Shown in pieces: positions 1 to 12,200 of a DNA stretch of 64,000 bases; position 1 is the first letter of the stretch; each line of letters begins with the position of its first letter. The stretch spans positions 66,733-130,732 of the forward strand of contig CACRSC010000001.1 of assembly GCA_902651635.1 (NCBI GenBank). The letters run 5' to 3'. The notes below the pieces were generated by a model. The model saw only the letters and a list, made by a program, of their open reading frames with translations, had not been told where the DNA came from and made no database searches. Source of the stretch: Mastigamoeba balamuthi. Its lineage: Eukaryota; Evosea; Mastigamoebida; Mastigamoebidae. A program made the translations under genes and the position numbers.

Positions 1-127
1 CACGGGTGTGTTTGGCACAGCCATGAGGCTTGCGCCTGTGTACACGATTGATCGCTTCACCATGGAGACGAGGCAGGGAGGCGAGTGTCCGTATGTCGTG
101 TCGCCCCCTCTGGAGTCAGTCGGTATC
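1..127 (+). repeat. Near-identical block shared with 8192-8318
   Basis: The first 127 bases of the window match 8192-8318 in copy B almost base for base, and divergence follows in the same LamG fold. It shows that copy A's missing N-terminus lies directly before the window and marks a second conversion patch. Confidence 0.75.
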
Positions 128-3100
128 GGCGGGTCACAGTCGCATCACACCTTGGCCATGTGGATAGAAAACTCGTACCCATTGTCTGACTCCACCGTAT
201 CGTGGCTGAGCCTTCTGGGACCGTTCGAAGATGGTGCTCCCTCTGGTCTGTTCTGGGACATCTCCAACATATACCTGCGTGTTGGAGTGAGAAACACAGA
301 CGTCCTCATGTGGCGGTATGTACCTTCAGGATGGTTCCATCTGGCTGTCAGCTACGATGGTGAAACTGTGGTCTACTACTATAATGGAATGATGATGTAC
401 AGTAGTTTGCAGCACGACAACATTGGCCTTTGGAATGGATCTGTGCTGACGCTTGGGTATGACTTCTCCAAGATCAATCTCTGCTTCCAGGGACAGATCG
501 ACGACGTTCGCCTCTACAATCGCGCGCTTTCAGGAACAGAAATCGCGAACATATGGCGAAGCCGATGCCCCCCGGCAGGTAAGCAACACACACCAGAACA
601 TAACTCATTAAATCTGGCAGGGTTCTATATGATGACAGGGTCATACTCGCCATACTGCGGTGCATACGCCTGTAGTGCTGGCACCTTTGACGACGACATG
701 GACTCTTCTACTGAGTGCGTGTATTGCAGTGCTGGACAGTACACCTCCAAGGGATACGCTTTCTGCGTTCGGTGCCCTCGGGGCACCTCTGACACTGACT
801 CCGATCCATCAACGCCCTGTGTCCTCTGTGGACCTGGAGTCTTCTTTCCCTCGGACTCCTCTGATGGAACCCTCTTCGTTGGAGCTTGCAGCCAGTTTTA
901 TTGTCCTTCCGGAACTATCGATGACGACTCTAACTGGTCCACCCCGTGTGTCCAGTGCAACGGCACGGGACTGTATGTGCCGGCAGGATCCTCTGGAAAT
1001 TGTACCTCGTATCCATGCTCTGTGGGGTTTATCGATCACGATGCGAACCCCGCTACGCCGTGTATCTCCACTTGCCTGCAGAACATAAACGAGTCGATGT
1101 GTATCGTTTCGTGGCATAAGTGCGAGTGGTGCGGCGATTACTGCACAGTGCGAGGCAAATGTGGTATCCTCCTAGCTGGGCTGGCGACGGCTGACGGACT
1201 TGTGATGCACTGGTCGTTCGAGGGAGAGAATACGTCACAGCGGCTTTCTGACAGCTCGGGGAACGGGAAGACAGCGACGATCGCTGAGTATCCCGAGGGG
1301 ATTTCATGGTCATATGGAAAGGTTGGAGAATGCTCGATGAACATTACCCAGGAGTGGCTATATGATCCCTATTGGGGCTACGAACAAGGACCCCATTGCA
1401 CATACCTTGTCTCGCCATACTTGGATGACGTCGGATTATCGATGAACAGTCCCTTCACTATGTCCATGTGGATCCAGCCGTATTTCCCCAGTGGCTCGTG
1501 GCCATGGCTGGGAATCCTGGGGCCAGTAAACACTGAGGGAGTGCTTCAACTCAGGTTTATGTACGACTATCTCCTGGTCAATTCGGTGTATACATCAGAT
1601 AGTGTCAACAATCCGATTCCCGCTGGTGGGTGGATGCAGCTTATCTTTGCATACGATGGGGAAATGCTCTGGATATACAACAATGGACAACGCAGTGTTA
1701 CCAAGGGAATGGTCTTCAACCTTCACGATCACCCTTATCTCACATTCGGTAGAGCATACGCCGGTTACACACAGTGCTTCTTTGGATTGGTCGACGATTT
1801 GAGAATCTATAACCGGAGGCTTTCAGAAGAAGAGATATACGGGGTATACCATGTGTTCTGCGGGCCAGGTCATTTCGTACCTCTCGAAGGCGGCTATATT
1901 GATTGCGAGGAGCTGATGTGCCCCGCAGGGACTGTGGACATAGACTCGGACAGCAGCACAGAGTGCGTTCAGTGTTCGCAGGGTCACTACATGCCGGCTG
2001 GAAGCATCGGTCTATGCCACGAGTGCCCACCGGGGCTAACAGACAATGACTATGACCCCTCGACGCCCTGCGTGCTATGTGGACCTGGCCACTATATGAC
2101 AGGGACGGGAAACGTAGGAAACTGCTCGCTTTTTGCATGCCATTGTGGAGAACAGGACACCGACAGCGACTTTTCCACGCCGTGTGTCACCTGTGGCCGT
2201 GGCCACTTCTCTCCCACTTCATCCAGCGGCCCGTGCGAAACGTCGCAGTGCCCAGCGGGCGCAATTGATGTGGACTCCGATCCTTCCACAATCTGTGTTA
2301 GATGCGGTGCCGGGTATCACTGTCCTGTTGGGTCATTCGGAGCAAGAGAGGAGCACAGGTGTCCCAGAGAGTCGACTGACAACGATTCTGATGCGGCCAC
2401 TCCGTGTGTGTTCTGCGGCCCGGGTCACTTTGTGGAACCCCTGGCGACCAGCGCATGTGTGGAACTCGAGTGCGCAGCAGGGGAGACAGATGACGATTCC
2501 AACGTCTCGACTGCCTGCGTGAAGTGCAGTCCCGGGACCGGTGCACCCAGTGGATCGGCAGGGCCGTGCAGCGGCTTCACGTGCGCCCCTGGATGGACAG
2601 ACGACGACAACGTGTCGTCCACTCTCTGCGTCGCGTGCAGCAAGGGGACGCACACGCCCGCCGCATCCATTGGGCCGTGCGCCCTGTTCGCGTGTTCGGC
2701 CGGCTGGACCGACGGCGATTCGGACCCATCGACGCCGTGTGTGCCGTGCGGTGCCGGCGGCTATGAGCCAAGCGGGTCGTCGGGCCCCTGCGCCAACTTC
2801 ACGTGCGCACCGGGATTCGTGGACCACGACAGCGACCCCTCCACGCCATGCACATCGCTCTGCTTCCGCATCACCTCCGCCGGGGAGTGCAACAAGTCGC
2901 TCCTGGGGTGCGAGTGGTGTGGCAGGTACTGCGCCACCAGGTCGCACTGCGACTGCTCCCAGGTGCTGGACCAAGAGACCTGCCTCGCGTCTGTCAACTG
3001 CACCTGGTGCTCGGGCCAGTCGCAGTGCTTCCCCGGGGCGTGCCCTGTGGCGGGCGGGGCCAGGTCAAAGGCAGCGGTGATCGGAGGGGCGGTGGGAGGC

Positions 3101-6100
3101 GGCGGTGGAGCAGCTGTGGTGCTCGTGGTTGTCGGGGGGCTGGCCCTGGGACGGTGGATCCGGAAGAGGCAGAAGCTGACGTACCACGACGAGGTGGACG
3201 CGTCGGAGATCCTGATGGGAGAGGTCATCGGACAGGGCAGCTTCGGAGTGGTCTACAAGGCACTGTGGCGCGACACCGAAGTGGCAGCCAAGGTGTTCAG
3301 CGTCGAGTCGCTGGCAGCAGGGTCGATCGCGCAGTTCGAGAAGGAGGTGGACGTGATGAGAGCTCTGCGACACCCGAACATCCTGCTCTTCATGTGCCAC
3401 GCAAAGAACGACACCAGCCTCATCATAGTCACCGGCACGTCTCCCACCCATCGCCCTTGACTCAGCACAAGCGCGGCTATCTTACAGAGCTGATGCCCTC
3501 GGGGAACCTGATGGAGCTCCTGGCCAACGAGACGGCGATTGTGTATCTGCGGCTGAAGCTGTCCATCCTGTCTGACATCGCTCGGGGGATGGCGTACCTC
3601 CACCAAACCGACCCCCCGATCCTCCACCGCGACCTCAAGAGCAGCAACATCCTCGTGCCGCACCGCCCCCGCATCTGCACCCCCTGACCTCCCGAAACAG
3701 CTGGATTCGAACATGCAGGCCAAGGTCAGCGATTTCGGGCTCACCATGTTCTCGCACAAGGGCGCGGGCAGCAGGGACAGCTCTGCCGTGGTCGGCACCA
3801 TCTTCTGGACTGCCCCCGAGGTGCTGGGCGGCGCTGACTGCTCCACCAAGAGCGATGTCTTCTGTGAGCCGGTTGCCACCGCGTCGCTTTCAGCTGACAC
3901 CGGGTCGCGACAGCGTTCGGGATCATTGTGTGGGAGGTCATGACGAGGGAGGTGCCATACGAAGAGCTGAATCCCCACACGGTTGCGATGCAGGTGATGC
4001 AGAACGGCCTTCGCCCAGCCATGGAGAACAAGCGCATCCCGCCACCAGTTGCGGAGCTCGCCACGCAGTGCTGGGCCGAGTCTCCAGAGTACACTATCCT
4101 CTGATATCCTTGATTACTCACTTTGTGTGCGTGCAGTGTCCGTCCGGAATTTAGTGTCATCAACCTCAGCCTGTCCTCGCTCAGCACATTCCTTGGAGAT
4201 GATATTGTACGCTTGTATCTCATTTCCCCGCCTCGCACCGCCCGCATTCATCAGGTTTCGAAACTCAACAGAAGTCGGAGGAGAGCAATCAAGTGACAGC
4301 TCCAAGTGGCTGCATCGCACTAGTGTTCACAGACATTCAGGGGTCCACAGCCCTCTGGGAGTGGAACCCCGCCGTGATGAAGTCGTCTCTGAGACTCCAC
4401 AACGACATCATGAGGGCCTGCTTAAGATGCCACAAGGGCTACGAAGTCAAAACAGAAGGTATGTTGCTGACTTCTAGCAACAGACTCTCATAGCAAGCCA
4501 ACAGGAGATGCATTCATGCTGGCCTTCCAATCGCCTCTCGATGCTCTTCTGTTCTGTCAAGAGGCACAGAACCTGTTACTGAGTGCCAAATGGGACCCGT
4601 TGCTTCTCACACAGGAGTGCTGCTCAGAGGTGTTCTCGAATGGTGCCTTGTCATTCCGAGGTGTCCGTGTGCGGATGGGGATTCACTTCGGGGACGTGGA
4701 TACCGAGTTAAATGGCACGACCGTGGACTACTTCGGGCCCACTGTGAACAAGGCAGCACGTGTTGCAGGGTTGGCACACGGCGGACAGATCTTCGTCAGC
4801 CGTTCTGCGAGGAAAGAGTTCGAGAGGCAAAAGAGCCCAGAGGAGGAAGCAGGGCTGGGGGGCTCGATTACTCTCAAGGATGTCGGATCATTCAAGCTGA
4901 AGGGGATCGCCGAAGAGGAGCAGATCAGTGAGGTCGTGCTGAATGGCCTCAACAGGGAATTTGGGTCAGTGCAGAGCATGGCTTCGAACAGCATTGTTGT
5001 CCCTGTGGCGCAGCAGCCGGAAACGGCCTCATCTGTTGACGTTCAAGATATGCTGACGAAGTTCACTCTCAGTGACCAGCAACGGCCCTCGTGGGCAATC
5101 TGCTCTGCGGAGGTCACAATCTCTAAGACCCAGATTGGTCGTGGTAACTTCGGGGCAGTGTACAAAGGGTTAGTCTGATTTCTTGCCTCCATTGTATTTA
5201 ACTGTTAAGTCAGGGAATTCCGGGGAGAAACTGTTGCAGTGAAGAAGTTCTACCAGCAGAAGGTCGAACGCGAGATAATGATCGAGCTGCAGAGACAGAT
5301 CAAGGAGATAACTCTGCTCTCTGGCCTCCGACACCCCTCCATTGTTCTTTTCGTGAGTATCTGCTCTGAAGGTGTGTCAGTCAAATCTCACATGTCATTT
5401 GTGAACAGATGGGGGCATCGATTGACCCCAGCAATATGTTCATGTACGCGATGTGGGTGTCTGCTTTCTCACAAAATCTAGAATTACCGAGTGGATGGAC
5501 GGCGGGAGTTTGAAGGATGCCATCGCGAACAGCCCCATTGACTATGCAAAGGCAGTCACAATACTGGCATCAGTGTGTCGAGGACTGATGTGAGCTTTTC
5601 AAATAATTAATATCACTGACTGGTTAATGGCAGCTACATTCACGCATCGGGGTTGATCCACCGAGACCTCAAGGCTGCAAACATCCTTGTCAACAAGAAG
5701 TGGGACGTCAAGATCACTGGTATGGAAATATCCACTTGTCGTGTGATGGCCTCACCAGGTCGCACAGACTTTGGGCTGTCAGCCATCAAGAACGCCAACA
5801 GGACCATGACGGTGTGCGGCACTGTGGCCTGGATGGCCCCCGAGATCCTGCAGAAGGGCCACTTCTCCGAGATGAGCGACGTGTACGCGTTTGGGATGGT
5901 GATGTACGAGGTCATGACTCGCCACAGCCCCTTCAACGGCGTTCCTGTGATGTCGCTGGTTCCTCGGATCCTGAGTGGCCAGCGACCCGCCATCCCCGAC
6001 AACACCAAGGGCTACAGTGCTGCGTTCGTCTCGCTGATGCAGTCGACGTGGAGCAGTCTTCCAGAGGAAAGACCCACGTTCGTTAGTATCAGTACTCAAG

Positions 6101-6120
6101 TGGCAGAAATGACCGCATAA
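1..6120 (+). CDS. Receptor kinase-cyclase-kinase, copy A (5' partial)
   Basis: A large single-pass receptor whose N-terminus lies before the window. In order: end of a LamG-like fold (to about 560), Cys-rich modules of about 38 residues of the type CPAGTxDxDSDPSTPCVxC, a PSI-like knot (about 1065-1165), a second LamG fold (1190-1850), more Cys modules, a second PSI-like knot, a Gly/Val/Ala membrane helix (about 3075-3150), and a TKL kinase (GQGSFG, VAAK, HRDLKSSN, DFG). Then follow a class III cyclase domain (FTDIQGST, VKTEGD, DYFGPTVNKAAR) and a second TKL kinase (GRGNFG, VAVKKF, HRDLKAAN, DFGLS). The Lys in VKTEGD and Asp in DYFG fit ATP rather than GTP, so an adenylate cyclase is inferred. 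Predicted exons: 1-578, 621-3434, 3488-3654, 3701-3863, 3914-4088, 4137-4206, 4272-4458, 4505-5168, 5214-5352, 5409-5443, 5482-5589, 5634-5719, 5768-6120. Probably a plasma-membrane sensor; the ligand is unknown. Confidence 0.85.
2696..3890 (+). repeat. Near-identical tract shared with copy B (10518-11712)
   Basis: From the last Cys modules through the membrane helix and first kinase, copies A and B are almost identical, including the introns. The flanking ectodomain is clearly diverged. This fits recent gene conversion or unequal exchange. The matching tract in copy B begins at its deletion junction (about 10505-10520). Confidence 0.75.
3435..3487 (+). other. GC-AG intron (receptor copy A)
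   Basis: Donor ACCG|GCACGT, acceptor TTACAG. Only this junction gives the conserved kinase sequence IIVTELMPSG. The nearest GT donors (before GTCACC or GTCTCC) leave the wrong phase. The intron is 53 nt and holds an in-frame stop. Confidence 0.8.
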
Positions 6121-6267
6121 TATGGGAGCCTGAACCAGAGTTTGTATTTCATTTGAGTCATCCATCGATATTTTGAACCGATTTGCTCTGTGAATTTGTA
6201 CTGCTAAAGATAGTTTGCGTGTTATTCCGGTGACCCGTTCTCTTGGTTCCAACTGTGCGTTCTCGCG

Positions 6268-9200
6268 ATGCACCACTGTGCCACGGTTGCAGCGACAATC
6301 CTTGCTGTGTCGTCCCTATCGCTAGCCATGGACCTGATCTTGCACTGGCCCTTCGAGGGGCCCAGCGCCGATGCCCGCCTGCGCGACACGTCTGGCAACG
6401 GCTCGCCCCCACGTGGACCAAGAGGGCCGGCGAGGACACGCAGGGCATCTCGTGCCCGTTCCTGGTGTCGCCTGTGCTGCGCCTGTTCGGCATCCGCGGG
6501 ATGGCGCCCTTCACGCTGTCGCTCTGGGTCAAGCCTGACCTCCCCGTCTCCTTCGCAGATGGCATGGGCTCGTGGATGGCCGTGCTCGGCGAGTGCATCA
6601 ACCTCAACCTCCGACCCGGCACGATGCTGTGGAAGGTCCAGACCACTGGCAGCATCTCGGTGGGAGCCTACCGGACCTCCTACTCGGTTTCCGGCGTTCC
6701 TGGTATCGCCGGGGAGTGGATGCACGTCGCTACGACATACGACGGGGCTGCAGGAGGCGCTGCCGCTTCGACTTACCTTAACGGGGAGCTCGTCGACATA
6801 AGTGTGATACAAGTCAAGTTTCAGAATTGGCCACAGCTGTTCCTGGGCCTGGGACTCATCAGCGGGCTATGCTACAGCGGGGCCATGGACGATGTGCGGC
6901 TCTACGGTCGAGCGCTTTCATCTCAGGAAGTATACGGCCTGTGGCGTGGGCTCTGCCTCGGTTCCGGTGCGTATTTTTGGATCACGTATAGCCTCGCTTT
7001 TTCTGATTCCACAACCTGACGGACACAGGCTACTTCTTACCTGTTGGCTCCGCCACATCCTCCTGCGACGCCCTCCGCTGTCCCTCGGGGACGATGGACA
7101 ATGACTCCGACACATCAACGCCGTGCGTTGCCTGCTTGGCTGGGCAGTTCTCGCCGAGTGGGTCGGCTACTTGCGAGGATTGTGGGCCGGGTTCAACGGA
7201 CGCCGACTGGGACCCCTCGACCGCCTGTATTCCTTGTGGCCCAGGTCACTTTTTCCCATCAGGTGCATCGCGGAATAGTGGCCCGTGCAGTGCGCTCTCT
7301 TGTAACGCAGGCTGGTCGGACGACGACTCGAACACGTCCACGGCATGTGTGCAATGCGGGGTGGGCACATACGTGCCACAGGGGTCCGCTGGGCCCTGCT
7401 CCTCGTTTGCGTGTCCTCCAGGGTTCACCGACGATGACTCGGATCCAGCCACGCCCTGCGTCAGTGTGTGCTCGCTGATCGCGACACCGGAACTCTGCAA
7501 CGCATCGGCCGATGGGTGCGGGTGGTGCTACACGCAGTGTGCCCCGCTGTCGCCGCTGTGCAACCCCGGGTGCCCAGCGGGCACCACAGGCATCGGCTTC
7601 AACGCCACCACGCCGTGCGCACCCTGCGGCCCAGGCACCTACGTGCCCTCGGGCTCGGTCGGCGACTGCTCGGCGTTTGTGTGCCCGGCAGGCTTCACCG
7701 ACAACGACTCTGACGCGGCCACGCCATGCACTCGGTGCGGGACCGGCAGTTACGTGGGCCCCAACACGGCCGGGGTGTGCACGCCGTGCCCGGCAGGGCT
7801 CACAGACGACGACCGGAACTCGTCGACAGAGTGTGTCCGGTGCGGCGCTGGCGCGTTCGTGCCGCAGGGCTCCTCGGGCCCGTGCGCGCTGCTGGGGTGC
7901 GGCTGGGGCGTGTGGGACAACGACTCGGACCCAGCGACGCCGTGCGTGTCGGTGTGCACGCTGATCGGTGTCCCGGTGGAGTGCTTCGACTCGGTGTACG
8001 GCTGCGACTGGTGCGGCGTCAGCTGCACGCACAAGGGGGGCTGCGGCATCGCCGCCAAGAACCCCCCGACGACCAGCGGGCTGGTGCTGCACTGGACATT
8101 CGAGGGCAGCACAGAATCGGAGAGGTTGGCGGACGTGTCAGGGCACCACATGGACGGCGTCCTGAGGAACTCCTCGCGTGTCCTGTGGACCACGGGTGTG
8201 TTTGGCACAGCCATGAGGCTTGCGCCTGTGTACACGATTGATCGCTTCACCATGGAGACGAGGCAGGGAGGCGAGTGTCCGTATGTCGTGTCGCCCCCTC
8301 TGGAGTCAGTCGGTATCGGCGGGCCACAGAGAAATCTCACGCTGGCAATGTGGATAGAGAGCTCCTACACGTTCTCAGATGCCACAACGTCGTGGCTGAG
8401 CCTTCTGGGACCGTTCGAAGATGGTGCTCCCTCTGGTCTGTTCTGGGACCTTCTCAGTATGAGCATCCGGATCGGTATCAGAAATTCTGACTTACTGCTA
8501 TCGAAGTCCGTGCCGTCTGGTTGGGTTCACATCGCGGTCAGCTACGACGGAGAATCAGTTATGTACTACTACAACGGTCGTGTGCTGCAGAACAAACAGG
8601 GGGTCGTCGAGCTCGAGAATACCTCTGTGCTGGTGCTTGGGTACGACTTCTCCAAGGTCAATCTCTGTTTCCAGGGCCAGATCGATGATGTGCGCCTCTA
8701 CAACCGCGCTCTCTCGAGTTTGGAAATCGCGAGGATTTGGAGGAGTCTGTGCCCTCCAGCCGGTGTGTCTTCCTTCTCTCACCTTCGTTCACTCTCACCA
8801 AAAAAGCCGAAGGTTTCTACATGGTTCCTGGATCTGACTCTCCCAACTGTGGGGCCTACGTCTGCGCTGCTGGAACATACGACCACGACGAAGATACGTC
8901 AACTGAATGTATTGTGTGTAGTGCAGGGCAGTACACATCCAGGGGATACGCATCTGCCTGCGTAGATTGCCCCAGGGGCACCTCCGACACTGACTCCGAT
9001 CCCTCGACGCCCTGTGTCAACTGCGGTCCAGGGGTATTCATCCCCGCTGAAACCACCGGCGGCACTCTCTTCGTGGGCAAGTGCAGTCAATTCAACTGTC
9101 CTGCAGGGACTGTGGACAACGACTCTGACTGGTCCACTCCCTGCGTCCTGTGCAATGACACGGGACTGTACGTGCCACCGGGGTCACCTGGAGAGTGCAG

Positions 9201-12200
9201 CTCATTTGCGTGCTCAGCTGGGTTTTTTGACTACGATTTGGACTCCGCGACGCCGTGCATCGCTCAGTGCTTGCTGAACGCAAACCAGACCATGTGCGCC
9301 TCGGTGCTTGGATGCGAGTGGTGTGGAAACTATTGCACTACAATGGGTCAGTGCGGGTGCCTGCTGGCAGGGCTGGCAACGACCGACGGACTCAGTTTGT
9401 ACTGGTCATTCGAGGGGCAGAATTCAGCGCAGAGGCTGTCAGATTACTCGGGACATGGGAAAAACGCATCGATAATCGAGTACTCAGATGGTATCTCCTG
9501 GCTTCCTGGTCATGTTGGGGAGTTCTCGATGAGCATCGTTCAGGAGTGGACGCCAAGCCTCTTCTGGGGATATTCCCAAGGTCCTCATTGTCCCTCTCTG
9601 ATCTCGCCATATTTGGATGACGTTGGGTTGTCGATGAGTAGTCCCTTCACGCTGGCAATGTGGATTCTTCCCTATCATCCCAGCGGCTCGTTTCCTCGTC
9701 TTAGCTTCCTGGGGCCACAGGACATGGACGGGGTGTTCTCGATTACGTTGTTTTTCGATTACATACAGTCTGAATCGTTGTATGGTGACCGAGTATACAG
9801 CTCAATTCCCAGGGACGCGTGGCTGCACCTCGCGTTTGCATACGACGGAGAAGCCCTGTGGATATTCAACAATGGGCAGTTCGTAGTAAAGGCGGTTATT
9901 GCCCTCAACATCCACGAGCACCCTTCGCTCACCTTCGGTCGCTCAGACGACGGCTACTTCCAGTGCTACTTTGGCCTGGTCGACGACATCCGAATCTACA
10001 GCCGCAGGCTCTCGGACGAAGAGATTTATGGAGTCTACCATGTGTTCTGCGGGCCAGGTCATTTCGTCCCTCAAGGGGGCGGCTATGTTGATTGCGAGCA
10101 GCTGGTGTGCCCCGCGGGGACTGTGGACATGGACTCCGATAGCACCACCGAGTGTATTCAGTGCCCCGTTGGTCATTACATGCCAGCTGGGAGTATCGGA
10201 GTTTGTCGAGAGTGCCCCTTGGGATGGACAGACAACGACTCTGACCCTTCAACGCCATGTGTGATGTGCGGGCCTGGCCATTTCATCACAAAAGCAGGAC
10301 TGATCGAAGGATGCTCTGTGTATGCCTGCCAAAAGGGGGAACAGGACGCCGACAGCGACGTTTCCACGCCGTGTGTCACCTGCGGTCGCGGCCACTTCTC
10401 TCCCAGCGCATCCAGCGGCCCTTGCGAAACGTCTCGGTGCCCGGCTGGTTCAACCGATGCTGACTCGGATCCATCCACTGCCTGTGTTCGCTGCAGTCCG
10501 GGACAGTATTGCGCTGCACGGCCGGCTGGACCGACGGCGATTCGGACCCATCGACGCCGTGTGTGCCGTGCGGTGCCGGCGGCTATGAGCCAAGCGGGTC
10601 GTCGGGCCCCTGCGCCAACTTCACGTGCGCACCGGGATTCGTGGACCACGACAGCGACCCCTCCACGCCATGCACATCGCTCTGCTTCCGCATCACCTCC
10701 GCCGGGGAGTGCAACAAGTCGCTCCTGGGGTGCGAGTGGTGTGGCAGGTACTGCGCCACCAGGTCGCACTGCGACTGCTCCCAGGTGCTGGACCAAGAGA
10801 CCTGCCTCGCGTCTGTCAACTGCACCTGGTGCTCGGGCCAGTCGCAGTGCTTCCCCGGGGCGTGCCCTGTGGCGGGCGGGGCCAGGTCAAAGGCAGCGGT
10901 GATCGGAGGGGCGGTGGGAGGCGGCGGTGGAGCAGCTGTGGTGCTCGTGGTTGTCGGGGGGCTGGCCCTGGGACGGTGGATCCGGAAGAGGCAGAAGCTG
11001 ACGTACCACGACGAGGTGGACGCGTCGGAGATCCTGATGGGAGAGGTCATCGGACAGGGCAGCTTCGGAGTGGTCTACAAGGCACTGTGGCGCGACACCG
11101 AAGTGGCAGCCAAGGTGTTCAGCGTCGAGTCGCTGGCAGCAGGGTCGATCGCGCAGTTCGAGAAGGAGGTGGACGTGATGAGAGCTCTGCGACACCCGAA
11201 CATCCTGCTCTTCATGTGCCACGCAAAGAACGACACCAGCCTCATCATAGTCACCGGCACGTCTTCCACCCATCGCCCTTGACTCAGCACAAGCGCGGTT
11301 TTCTTACAGAGCTGATGCCCTCGGGGAATCTGATGGAGCTCCTGGCCAACGAGACGGCGATTGTGTATCTGCGGCTGAAGCTGTCCATCCTGTCTGACAT
11401 CGCTCGGGGGATGGCGTACCTCCACCAAACCGACCCCCCGATCCTCCACCGCGACCTCAAGAGCAGCAACATCCTCGTGCCGCACCGCCCCCGCATCTGC
11501 ACCCCCTGACCTCCCGAAACAGCTGGATTCGAACATGCAGGCCAAGGTCAGCGATTTCGGGCTCACCATGTTCTCGCACAAGGGCGCGGGCAGCAGGGAC
11601 AGCTCTGCCGTGGTCGGCACCATCTTCTGGACTGCCCCCGAGGTGCTGGGCGGCGCTGACTGCTCCACCAAGAGCGATGTCTTCTGTGAGCCGGTTGCCA
11701 CCGCGTCGTTTCAGCTGACATCCATCGGTCGCGACAGCATTTGGGATCATTGTGTGGGAGGTCATGACGAGGGAGGTGCCATACGAAGAGCTGAATCCCC
11801 ACACGGTTGCGATGCAGGTGATGCAGAACGGCCTTCGCCCAGCCATGGAGAACAAGCGCATCCCTCCTCCAGTTGCGGAGCTCGCCACGCAGTGTTGGGC
11901 CGAGTCTCCAGAGTACCCTTTCCTCTGATCATAACCTTGATTACTCACTTTGTCTGCAGTGTCCGCCCAGAATTCAGAACCATCAACCTCAGTCTGTCCT
12001 CTCTCAGCACATTTCTCGAAGAGCAGATTGTATGGTTTTAATTGGCGAATCTTATTCTTCTGACCTCGTTTGATTCAGAAATCAGAGGAGAGCAACAACA
12101 TGACTGCCCCCAGAGGCTGCATTGCACTGGTGTTCACAGACATTCAGGGGTCCACAGCCCTCTGGGAGTGGAACCCCGCCGTGATGAAGTCGTCTCTGAG

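Noticed and set aside
4290-5000. Calling the receptor cyclase a guanylate cyclase
   Set aside because: The base-contact residues are Lys and Asp as in adenylate cyclases, not Glu and Cys.
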